From NCBI GenBank assembly GCA_002457675.1, contig NTKK01000001.1, forward strand, positions 62,001 to 126,000: 64,000 bases of DNA, in the 5' to 3' direction. Origin of the DNA: Bacteroidetes bacterium MED-G17. Its GTDB lineage: Bacteria; Bacteroidota; Bacteroidia; NS11-12g; UBA9320. Made by a program: the position numbers and the translations under genes. The notes under the pieces are model-generated. The model ran no database searches, was not told where the DNA came from, and saw nothing but the letters and a program-made list of their open reading frames with translations. Below are positions 19,444 to 28,316 of the stretch, piece after piece. Position 1 is the first letter of the stretch, and every line of letters begins with the position of its first letter.

Positions 19444-20709
19444 ATGGCCCGTACCTTAGAACTCAAAAGAGTGGTAGTAACGGGCATGGGAGCCGTTACA
19501 CCGCTCGGCAATGATGTGTCTTCCTTTTGGGAGTCCATAATAAATGGTAAAAGTGGCGCCAAGGAAATCACCAAATTTGATACCTCAGAATTTAGAACAA
19601 AGTTTGCTTGTGAGGTAAAGGATTTTGATCCCACAGTTTTTATAGACAGAAAAACGGCTAGGAAAATGGATCCTTATACTCAGTATGCCATGGCAACAAC
19701 CAAGCAGGCTATGGAGGATTCAAACCTGCCAATTGAGCATTTAAATAAAAATCGTTCTGGTGTAATTTGGGGTACGGGAATAGGCGGTCAAATTAGTTTC
19801 CAAAATGAAATTATCGATTTTGTAGAACGTGGTAGAACAGCTAGATTCAATCCCTTTTTTATTCCAAAGATGATTGGCAACATAGCTGCTGGTTATATTT
19901 CTATAGAATATGGATTTAGAGGGCCAAATATGGCAACAGTAAGTGCTTGTGCTTCTTCAAATCATGCCATTTTGGAGGCCTTTACAAATATCCAGCTAGG
20001 CAAAGCGGATGTGATGATTACGGGAGGTTCCGAGGCGAGCATTGTCGAAACTGCCTTAGGTGGTTTCAATGCAATGAAAGCGCTTTCTGAAAGAAATGAA
20101 TCTCCAGAAACTGCTTCTAGACCCTTTGATGGTTCCCGGGATGGTTTTGTTTTAGGTGAGGGGTCGGGTGCTTTAATATTGGAAGAGCTAGACCATGCTT
20201 TGAGTCGTGGAGCTAAAATTTATGCAGAAGTAATTGGCGGAGCCATGACCGCAGACGCCTATCATATAACTGCCCCACACCCAGAAGGTGAAGGCGTAAA
20301 GCTTGCTTTGATTAATTTGCTTGAAAATACAGGGCTAAGTACCGCTCAGGTAGATTATATAAATGTTCATGGGACTTCAACACCCCTGGGTGATATCCAC
20401 GAATTGGAGGCCATTGCAGAAGTATTTAGTGAAGATGTATATAATTTAAACATTTCAAGTACCAAATCTATGACGGGTCATTTGCTAGGCGCTGCAGGTG
20501 CAGTTGAAGGCATAGCCAGTATATTGGCGATTAAAAATGGTATAGTTCCTCCAACGATTAACCACAGTACCTTTGATGAAGGGATAGATCCAAAGCTGAA
20601 TCTTACATTAAATAAAGCGCAAAAGAAAGACGTTCGAGTTGCTTTGAGCAATACTTTTGGTTTTGGTGGGCACAATGTCACTGTTGCTTTCCAAAAATTT
20701 GGGGATTGA
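19444..20709 (+). CDS. fabF: 3-oxoacyl-ACP synthase II
   Basis: A 421 aa condensing enzyme (KAS II) that extends acyl-ACP with malonyl-ACP. The catalytic triad is visible: Cys in VSACASSNHAI (C169), His in NVHGTSTPLGD (H309) and His in KSMTGHLLGAAG (H346). The C-terminal NTFGFGGHNVTVAF is also typical. It is in an operon with acpP and rnc; the stop overlaps the rnc ATG by one base. Confidence 0.97.
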   Translation: MARTLELKRVVVTGMGAVTPLGNDVSSFWESIINGKSGAKEITKFDTSEFRTKFACEVKDFDPTVFIDRKTARKMDPYTQYAMATTKQAMEDSNLPIEHLNKNRSGVIWGTGIGGQISFQNEIIDFVERGRTARFNPFFIPKMIGNIAAGYISIEYGFRGPNMATVSACASSNHAILEAFTNIQLGKADVMITGGSEASIVETALGGFNAMKALSERNESPETASRPFDGSRDGFVLGEGSGALILEELDHALSRGAKIYAEVIGGAMTADAYHITAPHPEGEGVKLALINLLENTGLSTAQVDYINVHGTSTPLGDIHELEAIAEVFSEDVYNLNISSTKSMTGHLLGAAGAVEGIASILAIKNGIVPPTINHSTFDEGIDPKLNLTLNKAQKKDVRVALSNTFGFGGHNVTVAFQKFGD

Positions 20710-21410
20710 TGGGCGAAGTATCCTTCAAAAAAAAATTAAAGAATATTATAGGTTTCAAACCATGGAACCTCTCTCTCTACGAGCAAGCTTTTACCCACCA
20801 GTCAAGGGCAAAGCAAGTACTTAAAAAAGCGCTGACCAACAGCAATGAACGACTAGAATTTTTGGGCGATGCGGTATTAGATATTGTTATAGCAGACTAT
20901 CTATTTAAAAAATATCCGTTTAAGGATGAAGGGTTTCTTACCGAAATGAGGTCGAAAATGGTAAATAGGGAGATTTTATCCAAGATTTCCGCACAAATGG
21001 GTTTAACGGAATTAATCAATATGAATACGCATATAACGCGTAACAAAGCCGCTGCTAGAAATGCAGGAGGCAATGCACTTGAGGCTTTGGTTGGGGCCAT
21101 TTATTTGGATGTAGGGTATAAAAAAACCTACCGTTTTGTGGTAACCAAACTAATTGAGCAGTTTATAGATGTCGATGGTCTCATGCAAGAGAGAATCAAC
21201 AGCAAAGGAACACTTTTTGAATGGGCACAACGTCATAAAAAACAACTAGAATTTGATTCACAGATGATTGATGAAACAAATCGAAGAAAACAATTTCTGT
21301 CCAAAGTTTGCATTGACGGAGAGGAGATTGCACAAGCTATTCAACCGACCAAAAAAAAAGCAGAGCAACTTGCATCTGATAAAGCTTGTGAGATTCTAAA
21401 AATTGAATAA
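20709..21410 (+). CDS. rnc: Ribonuclease III
   Basis: A 233 aa double-strand-specific endoribonuclease that processes rRNA precursors. The RNase III signature NERLEFLGDAVLD with its metal-binding acidic residues, a second acidic motif GNALEALVGAIYLD, and a C-terminal dsRNA-binding domain (about 163-233, with a K-rich helix KKKAEQLASDKACEIL) are present. ATG 20709 overlaps the fabF stop by one base; a TTG one codon earlier is possible. fabF-rnc order is common in Bacteroidota. Confidence 0.95.
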   Translation: MGEVSFKKKLKNIIGFKPWNLSLYEQAFTHQSRAKQVLKKALTNSNERLEFLGDAVLDIVIADYLFKKYPFKDEGFLTEMRSKMVNREILSKISAQMGLTELINMNTHITRNKAAARNAGGNALEALVGAIYLDVGYKKTYRFVVTKLIEQFIDVDGLMQERINSKGTLFEWAQRHKKQLEFDSQMIDETNRRKQFLSKVCIDGEEIAQAIQPTKKKAEQLASDKACEILKIE

Positions 21411-21425
21411 TTTGATGATTATAAT

Positions 21426-21875
21426 TTAAGTCAATTTAGACTTAAGTATAGAACTGATTGTTTTTCCATCTGCAGCACCCGCGGTTTTTGCTAAAATTAC
21501 AGGCATTACTTTGCCCATGTCTTTCATTGAAGTTGCGCCAGTTTCGCTTAATGTTTGATTGATTATTTTTTCTAAGTCTTCTTGACTCATTTGTTTGGGA
21601 AGAAATTTTTCAATTACATCAAGTTGCGCTATTTCTTTTTCTGCCAAATCAGATCTATGCTCTTTGGTAAATATTTCAATAGACTCTTTTCTTTGTTTAG
21701 CAAGTTTTTGAAGAATTTTATTTTCCTCAGCTTCAGATAAGTTTTTTTTAGCTCCAGTATCTGTTTGAGCCAATAAAATAGCTGCCTTAATGGCTCTTAA
21801 AGCTTCTAAAGTGGTCTTATTTTTATTTTTCATGGCCACTTTCATTTCTGCCATTATGTTATTTTGTAAACTCAT
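21426..21875 (-). CDS. GatB/YqeY domain protein
   Basis: A 149 aa helical protein matching the YqeY family, which shares the tail domain of the GatB amidotransferase subunit and probably binds tRNA. Typical stretches are LEALRAIKAAILLAQTD, EENKILQKLAKQRKESIEIF, ARKE-like spacing to LPKQMSQEDLEKIINQ, and the ending GKVMPVILAKTAGAADGKTI. The start codon overlaps the stop of the upstream phosphosulfolactate synthase-like gene by one base. The exact cellular role is not established. Confidence 0.85.
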   Translation of the reverse strand: MSLQNNIMAEMKVAMKNKNKTTLEALRAIKAAILLAQTDTGAKKNLSEAEENKILQKLAKQRKESIEIFTKEHRSDLAEKEIAQLDVIEKFLPKQMSQEDLEKIINQTLSETGATSMKDMGKVMPVILAKTAGAADGKTISSILKSKLT

Positions 21876-22678
21876 TAGATGCGCAAATCTCCGGGTTTTC
21901 TTCCTGGTTTTGGGTGTTCTCCATCAAGAAAAAAAGTAAAACTATCTCCTCTAAGTCCTATTCTAAGGGCTTCGAGCGCCAAAATTTCATTTGGTGCAAT
22001 ATTTCCTAAACTTACATTACAACCGTATAGTTTGATAAACCAAACTTGTTGTGCTTTTTTTGGGGCTTCCCAAATAATGTCTTCTTGTGAAATTTTGGTT
22101 AGGATTTCTTCAACCAATCCCGATCGTACTTCACCAGAACCTCTAAATATACCTACGGTTCCACTTTCTCTTGCTTCTGCAATCACTTTCCATGAACCAG
22201 CTTCTATTTCTGCATTCATCATTTCTATCCATTTGTAGGGCGGAATAATTTTCTCTGTATCTTTTGACCCAACTTCACTTAAGACTTTGTAGTTTTTTGC
22301 AAATCGTCGAATCAATTCGCATTTTTCGTCAGAAGGGATATCAATAGAACCATCAGATATTTCTAGATGCCGTAAACCTAAATCATCTAAGAGACTTTGA
22401 TAAGCGTCTAACATATTGCGAACATAAAATGCTTCGAACAATGTACCACCTAAGTATACTGGTATTCCAGCATTGCGATATACGGAAATTTTGTCCTTTA
22501 ATCTTGGCGTAACCATTGAGGTGCCAAACCCTAATTTGATGATATCTATGTACTCGGCGCCTGTTTCTGCTGTATTTTCTGCTTCTCGAATGCTAAGGCC
22601 TTTGTCCATAACCATCGTAATGCCAGCGTTTCGAGGTTTTTGAGTTCTTTCAGGAATTTGGGTTAATGAAAAGTTCAC
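21875..22678 (-). CDS. Phosphosulfolactate synthase-like (ComA family) TIM-barrel enzyme
   Basis: A 267 aa protein of the (2R)-phospho-3-sulfolactate synthase family, which in methanogens adds sulfite to phosphoenolpyruvate in coenzyme M synthesis. Family landmarks seen: GITMVMDKGLSIREAENT, DIIKLGFGTSMV, the strand YLGGTLFEAFYVRN, LEISDGSIDIP, VLSEVGSKD, and NIAPNEILALEALRIGLRGD. Bacteroidota do not make coenzyme M. A link to sulfonolipid (capnine) or other sulfonate synthesis through cysteate is an inference. It lies between YqeY and a TPR protein, which do not help. Confidence 0.8.
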   Translation of the reverse strand: MNFSLTQIPERTQKPRNAGITMVMDKGLSIREAENTAETGAEYIDIIKLGFGTSMVTPRLKDKISVYRNAGIPVYLGGTLFEAFYVRNMLDAYQSLLDDLGLRHLEISDGSIDIPSDEKCELIRRFAKNYKVLSEVGSKDTEKIIPPYKWIEMMNAEIEAGSWKVIAEARESGTVGIFRGSGEVRSGLVEEILTKISQEDIIWEAPKKAQQVWFIKLYGCNVSLGNIAPNEILALEALRIGLRGDSFTFFLDGEHPKPGRKPGDLRI

Positions 22679-22683
22679 AATAA

Positions 22684-24087
22684 TTAATTTTTATATAAGT
22701 CAATAAGGTTTTGAACAATTGAATCGTGTTCTAAGAAAGGTGCCATTTCAAAAAGCAGGTGATATTTTTCTACATCTATTTTAAGCGCCAAGGTGAGTGC
22801 GTCTTGAGCTTGATTTTTTTCTCCAAGAATAAAACGTGCAGCACTTAGATAATACAAAATGTGCGCATTGTCAGGCAAATATTGAAGGGCATCTTCTAAT
22901 AATTCGGCTGCCTCGCGGTATTGGCAATCTATTAGTTGATATTTTGCCAACAGCGTCCATCCAAAATACTCTTCTGGATTGTTTACTATAAATTCCGTGC
23001 ATAAATCAATAGATTTATCTATTTGATTGGTTTTGTAGTATGCCTCTGCGAGGCTAGCTGCATATTCTTGGTCTTGGTCTTCTAAGTAAAAAGCTTTTTC
23101 AAGAAAAGGGATGGCCTCTTTGTAATCTTCTTGGTTTGAAATGATACTTTGTCCCAGTCCAAACCATGCTTCGGTAACAAATTCATCTAGTTCTATTGCT
23201 CGTCTAAACTGTTTTTGAGATTCTTGATAGTTATTTATTCCCTCATAACAATTGGCAATGTCCGTTCTAGTTAGTGCATCTTCACCTCCAAATTCTAAGC
23301 ATTTAAGGAAATACTTTAAGGCTTGTTTGTATTGTTTTTGGTCATAATGCACTAGAGCTGAATTGTAAATTGCAGGCATGTAATTCTCGTTGATTATCAA
23401 ACTATAATCTTGCGCGTTTAAGGCCAACGTAGGTTCACCATTCGATTGGTGCATTAGTCCAAGAAAATGCCAAGCACCGAAGTTGTAAGGAGATTCATCG
23501 ATAACCGAGTTGAAAAAACGAATTCCATCCCTATATTTTTTTGCTTCGTCATAGTAAAAGTGCACATCTGCAAGAATGTGCTCGTTGAATTCTTTTTCAC
23601 TTGCTGCTTTTTCAAAAAATATAGCCGCTTGATCAGATCTGTCCGACATCAGATAACAGTTGCCAATGCACAACAATGTCTCCATTGAACTTTCAGCATT
23701 TTCCAAAGCGTTTAAGTAGTATGACAAGGCTTTGGTATAATCTTTCTCACGTTCATAAATTTCACCTAATAAAAAAAGAGAATCTATGTTACTGGGGTCT
23801 TTTTCAAGCGCGGTTTCCAGCATTTCAACACCTTCTTTAATTTTTCCTTGTAGTGTTAATACTTGCGCCCTCTTTTGATAATAAAAACTGTCAAAAGGAT
23901 ATAGTTCCTCACCTTTGTAAATGGCTTTAATTGCTAACTTTAACTTATTGGCAACTATGTAATGTTCTATGATACCCTCTAGCTCTTCACTATCGAAGAA
24001 CATATTATCATTAGCTGTCAATGACTGTTCGAATTTATCTAATAATTCGCTTAAGTTGGATTTTGGAAATTCGTCGTCGCTAAACAA
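22684..24087 (-). CDS. Tetratricopeptide repeat protein
   Basis: A 467 aa soluble protein built almost entirely of about eleven to twelve TPRs (for example IDSLFLLGEIYEREKDYTKA, FGAWHFLGLMHQSNGEPTLA, TEAWFGLGQSIISNQEDYKEA). The N-terminal ~70 residues are acidic and helical. No signal peptide or membrane segment is seen. It is 5 bases upstream of the ComA-like gene and so is probably the first gene of the YqeY unit. It presumably acts as a scaffold; the partner is unknown. Confidence 0.75.
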   Translation of the reverse strand: MFSDDEFPKSNLSELLDKFEQSLTANDNMFFDSEELEGIIEHYIVANKLKLAIKAIYKGEELYPFDSFYYQKRAQVLTLQGKIKEGVEMLETALEKDPSNIDSLFLLGEIYEREKDYTKALSYYLNALENAESSMETLLCIGNCYLMSDRSDQAAIFFEKAASEKEFNEHILADVHFYYDEAKKYRDGIRFFNSVIDESPYNFGAWHFLGLMHQSNGEPTLALNAQDYSLIINENYMPAIYNSALVHYDQKQYKQALKYFLKCLEFGGEDALTRTDIANCYEGINNYQESQKQFRRAIELDEFVTEAWFGLGQSIISNQEDYKEAIPFLEKAFYLEDQDQEYAASLAEAYYKTNQIDKSIDLCTEFIVNNPEEYFGWTLLAKYQLIDCQYREAAELLEDALQYLPDNAHILYYLSAARFILGEKNQAQDALTLALKIDVEKYHLLFEMAPFLEHDSIVQNLIDLYKN

Positions 24088-24182
24088 TTTCTTTTAAAAC
24101 TATTCAAATCTAACCAAACCATCAATATTCACTATAATTGAACGAACTTAAATTACTTTCAAGTATCAACAACTTTTCCCAT

Positions 24183-25472
24183 ATGAAAAAAATACTTTTT
24201 TGCCTTTTTGTATCCAGCATTTTTGCCAATGAGATTTGCGCACAAATTACCCATCAGAACACACAGGATTCAGCGCGTACAGGCAAAATACGAGGTATTC
24301 AACTTGCGTTGGGATGGAATACCTATGATAAGAGTATGTTGGGGTTCTAATTTCAAAATCGAAATAGTGAAAAATGGCATCTTAACATTGCTACGATGTA
24401 CGGTTTTGGCTCAAAGAATATTTTTGGTGTAGCGAACGCAGATTTTATCTTAAATGAAGCTACTCAATTGGGACTTGAGTCAAAGAGATTTTCATTTGAA
24501 CCTGCATTAATTGGTAGAGAAAATATTCTGTACACGAAGTTTCAACCCTATCTTAGATGGCAATATAAATCATCTGCTCAAAAGTCTTTTGACCGGTTTA
24601 TGGAATTAAATTTTAACAACCAATTTTTTGAAGAAAACTTCAATCTATTGTCCAAAAGAAAAGCTAGTTTAAACCCAAAATATCCTAAAATGGGTAATAG
24701 ATTTTTTCAAGTTTTAAAGTACAAGGCGGCCAACAAGAATAAAAACCAAGCTATACTGATTGAGTTGGAACATGCCATAACTTTCAACAAAATTTTGCAG
24801 GGGCGATTTGATACAATTAATGTAGATCGGAATCCAACAATAGTTTTAGATGATGAATTTACCGAGATAAGCAAAAGAAGCTCACACCTTAAATTAAACC
24901 TAAGTTGCACGAAAAAATTTCCGTTGCCCTATGGGAATAAAAAAATTAAGTTCAGGTATTTTTTTAGCACTTTTATTCAGAAACCAGACGATGAATTCTT
25001 TAATTATTGGGTAGGACAGAACAATGGTTTTTTTGACTACCGTTTTGATGAATATTTGCTTGGCAGGGGTGCTGAAAATGGCTTCTTTTATAACCAAATT
25101 ACAAAAAAAGGACTTCAAAGTAAATTTATTGGTAGATTTTTTCAATCAGATGATTGGATAAGCAATTTGAATACCGGAGTTGAATTGCCGGGTATTTTAC
25201 CTGTCGCATTGTATTTAGAAGTTTTGAGCAGTGGGAACCTGAAAAATCAATATTTTAATTCGGCTAAATCTCCCTTAATTTATAATGGTGGACTTTGTCT
25301 TGACTTTAAACTTGCAAAAATTTATGTCAATTTATTTCAATCAAAAAATATTACATCTAGCCAGCAAATTCAGGGTATTAACGATCTTTCGGAAAAAATG
25401 GCCTTCATATTTGATTTGAATAAAATTTTACGCAAGCCAAAAGTCGGTTTTCATCCTTTTAACGAACAATAA
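24183..25472 (+). pseudogene. Orphan M1-peptidase-type C-terminal domain, interrupted by an in-frame stop
   Basis: One frame runs from ATG 24183 to TAA 25472 but is broken by TAA at 24348-24350, after a signal peptide (ending near EICAQ) and about 35 mature residues; it then continues uninterrupted (FQNRNSEKWHLNIATMYGFG ...). The content resembles the C-terminal part of Bacteroidota M1 metallopeptidases: LALGWNTYDKSMLGF, YGFGSKNIFGVANADF, DEYLLGRGAENGFF, SDDWISNLNTGVELPG, LIYNGGLCLDFKLAKIYVNLFQS. The HExxH catalytic domain is absent, and the signal peptide joins the barrel-like part directly. Losing the peptidase domain would leave a non-catalytic product. The family resemblance is from memory of the pattern and needs a profile search. 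Confidence 0.55.
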
Positions 25473-25474
25473 TG

Positions 25475-25482
25475 TAATTTTG
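25475..25482 (+). promoter_or_regulatory. Candidate -7 promoter element upstream of the M24 aminopeptidase
   Basis: TAATTTTG matches TAnnTTTG exactly and ends only 5 bases before the ATG at 25488. A transcript from it would have almost no leader. The -33 element is poor (TTTT or TTTC 22-23 bases upstream). Confidence 0.3.
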
Positions 25483-25487
25483 ACCTG

Positions 25488-26780
25488 ATGAGATACAGCC
25501 AAATTGACAATCAACTTTTTGTACACAATAGAAAAAGATTTGTTGAAAAGATGGAACCAAACAGCATAGCCATTTTTCATTCAAATTATCAATATGTGTT
25601 AAACGGTGATGCATTGCATAAATTCCATCAGAACAGTGATTTGTATTGGCTTACTGGGGTGGCTCAAGAGAATACCGTTTTGATACTGTTTCCTGATGCA
25701 CCGCAGAATGATTGGAAAGAAATACTCCTAGTAACAGAAACAAGTGATCAGATAGCCACATGGGAGGGTTATAAACTGACCAAACAACATGCAAGCGATA
25801 TTTCAGGCATTGAAAATATTCGGTGGAATAAGGGGTCGCTATCTTCATTTAGAGCATTGATAAACATGGCGGAAAGTATTTATTTGCCATTGAATGAAAA
25901 CGACAGATTCTCAACAAATAGCCCTTATAAATCAATGGATGCTGCACACGAAATTATGCGCTTATTTCCTTTACACCAGTATAAAAGAGCTGGACAAATA
26001 TTACAAAGACTAAGAGCGATTAAGCACCCTATAGAGCTTGACTTACACAGAAAAGCGGTAGCTATAAGTAAGCTTGGTTTTGAGCGGTTAATGAAGTTTA
26101 CCAAACCGGGTAAGTGGGAGTTTGAGTTAGAGGCAGAACTCATTCATGAATACTTAAATAATAGAGCTTTTGGATTTAGTTTCGAACCCATTATTGCAAG
26201 TGGTTCTTCTGCTGTTATTTTGCACTATGTTGATAATGACAAACAGATTGGAGAGGGCGATTTAATATTACTAGATAACGGTGTGAATTATGCCAATTTT
26301 GCTAGTGATATGACTAGATGTATACCGGCCAATGGAAGATTTAGTGCGCGTCAAAAAGAAGTATATGATGCAGTTTTGAATGTTATGAACTACGCTAAAA
26401 CGATACTAAAACCAGGTGAAATGTTGATGGACTATCATAAAAAAGTACAATTTGAGATGCAAAATCAACTTATTGATTTGGGCTTAATTTCCCAAACGGA
26501 TTTAGATAATCAAAAAGAAGAATTAGCGGCTACAAAAAAATATTTTATGCATGGAACCTCCCATTTTTTGGGCATAGACGTTCATGATAGTGGAATGAGA
26601 TATGAACCACTTGAAGAAAATATGTTGCTCACTATTGAACCAGGAATTTACATAAAAGAGGAGGGAATTGGCGTTCGAATTGAAAACAATATATGTCTAA
26701 AGCATGCAGAAAACATCGATTTAATGGATGAAGTAAACATGCCTATTACAACAGAGGAGATCGAGCAAAACATGCGTTAA
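25488..26780 (+). CDS. Aminopeptidase P family (M24) metallopeptidase
   Basis: A 430 aa Xaa-Pro aminopeptidase, which removes an N-terminal residue preceding proline. The N-terminal creatinase-like domain (to about 165) contains SIAIFHSNYQ and the SDLYWLTGV motif. The pita-bread C-terminal domain carries the dinuclear metal ligands: Asp in LLDNGVNY and in ASDMTRC, His in MHGTSHFLGIDVHD, Glu in LTIEPGIYI and in GVRIENNI. All five ligands are intact. No signal peptide, so cytoplasmic. The gene is followed by oxyR on the same strand after 49 bases. Confidence 0.93.
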   Translation: MRYSQIDNQLFVHNRKRFVEKMEPNSIAIFHSNYQYVLNGDALHKFHQNSDLYWLTGVAQENTVLILFPDAPQNDWKEILLVTETSDQIATWEGYKLTKQHASDISGIENIRWNKGSLSSFRALINMAESIYLPLNENDRFSTNSPYKSMDAAHEIMRLFPLHQYKRAGQILQRLRAIKHPIELDLHRKAVAISKLGFERLMKFTKPGKWEFELEAELIHEYLNNRAFGFSFEPIIASGSSAVILHYVDNDKQIGEGDLILLDNGVNYANFASDMTRCIPANGRFSARQKEVYDAVLNVMNYAKTILKPGEMLMDYHKKVQFEMQNQLIDLGLISQTDLDNQKEELAATKKYFMHGTSHFLGIDVHDSGMRYEPLEENMLLTIEPGIYIKEEGIGVRIENNICLKHAENIDLMDEVNMPITTEEIEQNMR

Positions 26781-26805
26781 CTATATAATTTGTTTATGTA
26801 TTTTG

Positions 26806-26813
26806 TATTTTTG
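26806..26813 (+). promoter_or_regulatory. Candidate -7 element upstream of oxyR
   Basis: TATTTTTG is an exact TAnnTTTG match 16 bases before the oxyR ATG. The nearest upstream TTTG (26789-26792) is only 13 bases away, shorter than the usual 17-23, so the promoter is uncertain. Confidence 0.3.
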
Positions 26814-26829
26814 CATAAATAAATTTTAT

Positions 26830-27756
26830 ATGAATTTTCAATACCTCAAATATTTGGTTGCGCTATATCGAAAAAAAAGCTTCACTGAGGCAGCAGAATT
26901 TTGTGGTGTCTCTCAGCCTGCGATGAGTACTGCAATTAAAAATTTAGAAAACGATTTAGGGGCAAAAATATATGAGCGAAATGTCAAACCCATTTCATTT
27001 ACGTCAAAAGGTTTGGAGGTGCTAGAATTTGCGCATAAAATTCTTTTAGCTGTCGAAGATCTCGAAAATAGAATGGACAATTCTACCGAAAAAAAGGAAC
27101 TAAATCTGGCGGTGATTCCTACTTTAGCTCCTTATATGGTACCTAAATTGGTAAAATTGGTTGACGATCATTTTCCCAATTGTAATTTACAGATAGAAGA
27201 GGCTAAAACTGAAATGATTATTAAGCAAATCAAACAAGGTGATATTGATTTGGGCTTGGTTGTAACACCAATAAAGGACCCTGAATTGGAAGTATTTCCT
27301 ATTCTTTATGAGGAATTTTTAATATACGCCCATCCCAGTATGAAACCTGTTTCCGAGATAAAATTGCATGATATCAATTGTTCAGATTTGTGGCTTTTAG
27401 AGGAAGGGCATTGTCTAAGAAATCAGATAATGGAATATTGCACGGGGCCAAAAAAGAATCCACTAAATATTAAATACAACGCAGGTAGTATGGAAACCCT
27501 TATCAATTTGATTGATGATTTTGGCGGGAAAACAATTTTGCCAGATTTTGCCACAAGGCGGTTGGACAAAGCCAAAAGAGAGCGATTGCATTTTTTTACA
27601 GAACCTAGCCCCGCAAGAGAAGTGAGCATGGTGCGATTAAAAAACGCAAACAAAAAAAATATTGCGCTACAATTAATTGATTTGACAAAAAAGGACATGC
27701 CAGCACATATGAAAAATCCCAGCCAATATCAAGTTTTGGGTATGCCCCTTAGCTAG
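26830..27756 (+). CDS. oxyR: OxyR-type LysR family peroxide sensor
   Basis: A 308 aa LysR regulator with an N-terminal winged helix (FQYLKYLVALYRKKSFTEAA, SQPAMSTAIKNLENDLG) and a periplasmic-binding-fold sensor. Both redox cysteines of OxyR are present in LLEEGHCLRNQIMEYC (C195 and C204), with the same 9-residue spacing as E. coli C199 and C208, so peroxide sensing by disulfide formation is well supported. ATG 26830 gives the canonical N-terminus; an upstream in-frame TTG (26803) would add an unlikely extension. Targets are unknown; no catalase or Dps gene is adjacent. Its stop overlaps the convergent pth gene by 4 bases. Confidence 0.92.
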   Translation: MNFQYLKYLVALYRKKSFTEAAEFCGVSQPAMSTAIKNLENDLGAKIYERNVKPISFTSKGLEVLEFAHKILLAVEDLENRMDNSTEKKELNLAVIPTLAPYMVPKLVKLVDDHFPNCNLQIEEAKTEMIIKQIKQGDIDLGLVVTPIKDPELEVFPILYEEFLIYAHPSMKPVSEIKLHDINCSDLWLLEEGHCLRNQIMEYCTGPKKNPLNIKYNAGSMETLINLIDDFGGKTILPDFATRRLDKAKRERLHFFTEPSPAREVSMVRLKNANKKNIALQLIDLTKKDMPAHMKNPSQYQVLGMPLS

Positions 27757-28310
27757 TTATAGCTATTCATAGTTCTAGTTAAACCTATACTAACAAAAGA
27801 CATAATACAAGCAATACTATTGGGTGTAACACTTTGAACCTGTTCCAACTCTTCATTTGAAAACTTACCTAAAACATGGTCCACTTGACGTCCTTCTGCA
27901 AAGTCATTACCTATCCCAATTCGAAGTCTAGGATAATTTGTAGTATTTAGTTCAGATTCAACACTTTTTAAACCATTATGGCCTCCATCTCCACCTTTAT
28001 TTCGAAGTCGAATTTTACCCAAATTTAAGTTGATGTCATCAGCAATAATTAAACTATTTTCTATTTTTATTTTTTCCTTTTTTAGCCAAAACTTCACTGC
28101 TTTCCCACTCAAGTTCATGAAGGTATTCGGTTTTAAAAGAAGCAGTATTCGTCCCTTGTATTTTAATTTTAGTAAATCACCGTATCTTCCTGGTTGAAAA
28201 GTGAAATTTTTGCTTTCTGCAAAGTGGTCAAGAATATGAAAGCCGATGTTATGTCTTGTATCTTTATATTCCTTGCCGATATTTCCTAGGCCACAAATTA
28301 GATATTTCAT
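27753..28310 (-). CDS. pth: Peptidyl-tRNA hydrolase
   Basis: A 185 aa enzyme that releases peptides from prematurely dropped peptidyl-tRNA. Visible landmarks: ICGLGNIGKEYKDTRHNIGF with the catalytic His of the RHNIG motif, LLKPNTFMNLSGKAV, IIADDINLNLGKIRLRNKGGDGGHNGLKS, and YPRLRIGIG. Length is normal. It lies 6 bases after the LolC-like permease gene. Confidence 0.95.
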   Translation of the reverse strand: MKYLICGLGNIGKEYKDTRHNIGFHILDHFAESKNFTFQPGRYGDLLKLKYKGRILLLLKPNTFMNLSGKAVKFWLKKEKIKIENSLIIADDINLNLGKIRLRNKGGDGGHNGLKSVESELNTTNYPRLRIGIGNDFAEGRQVDHVLGKFSNEELEQVQSVTPNSIACIMSFVSIGLTRTMNSYN

Positions 28311-28316
28311 GATGAA

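Noticed and set aside
14318-24350. Recoding of TAA as a sense codon, suggested by the two interrupted genes.
   Set aside because: TAA ends many intact genes here (atpA, atpF, acpP, accC, mraY among others), and only two secreted-protein genes show internal TAA. Mutation or error is simpler.
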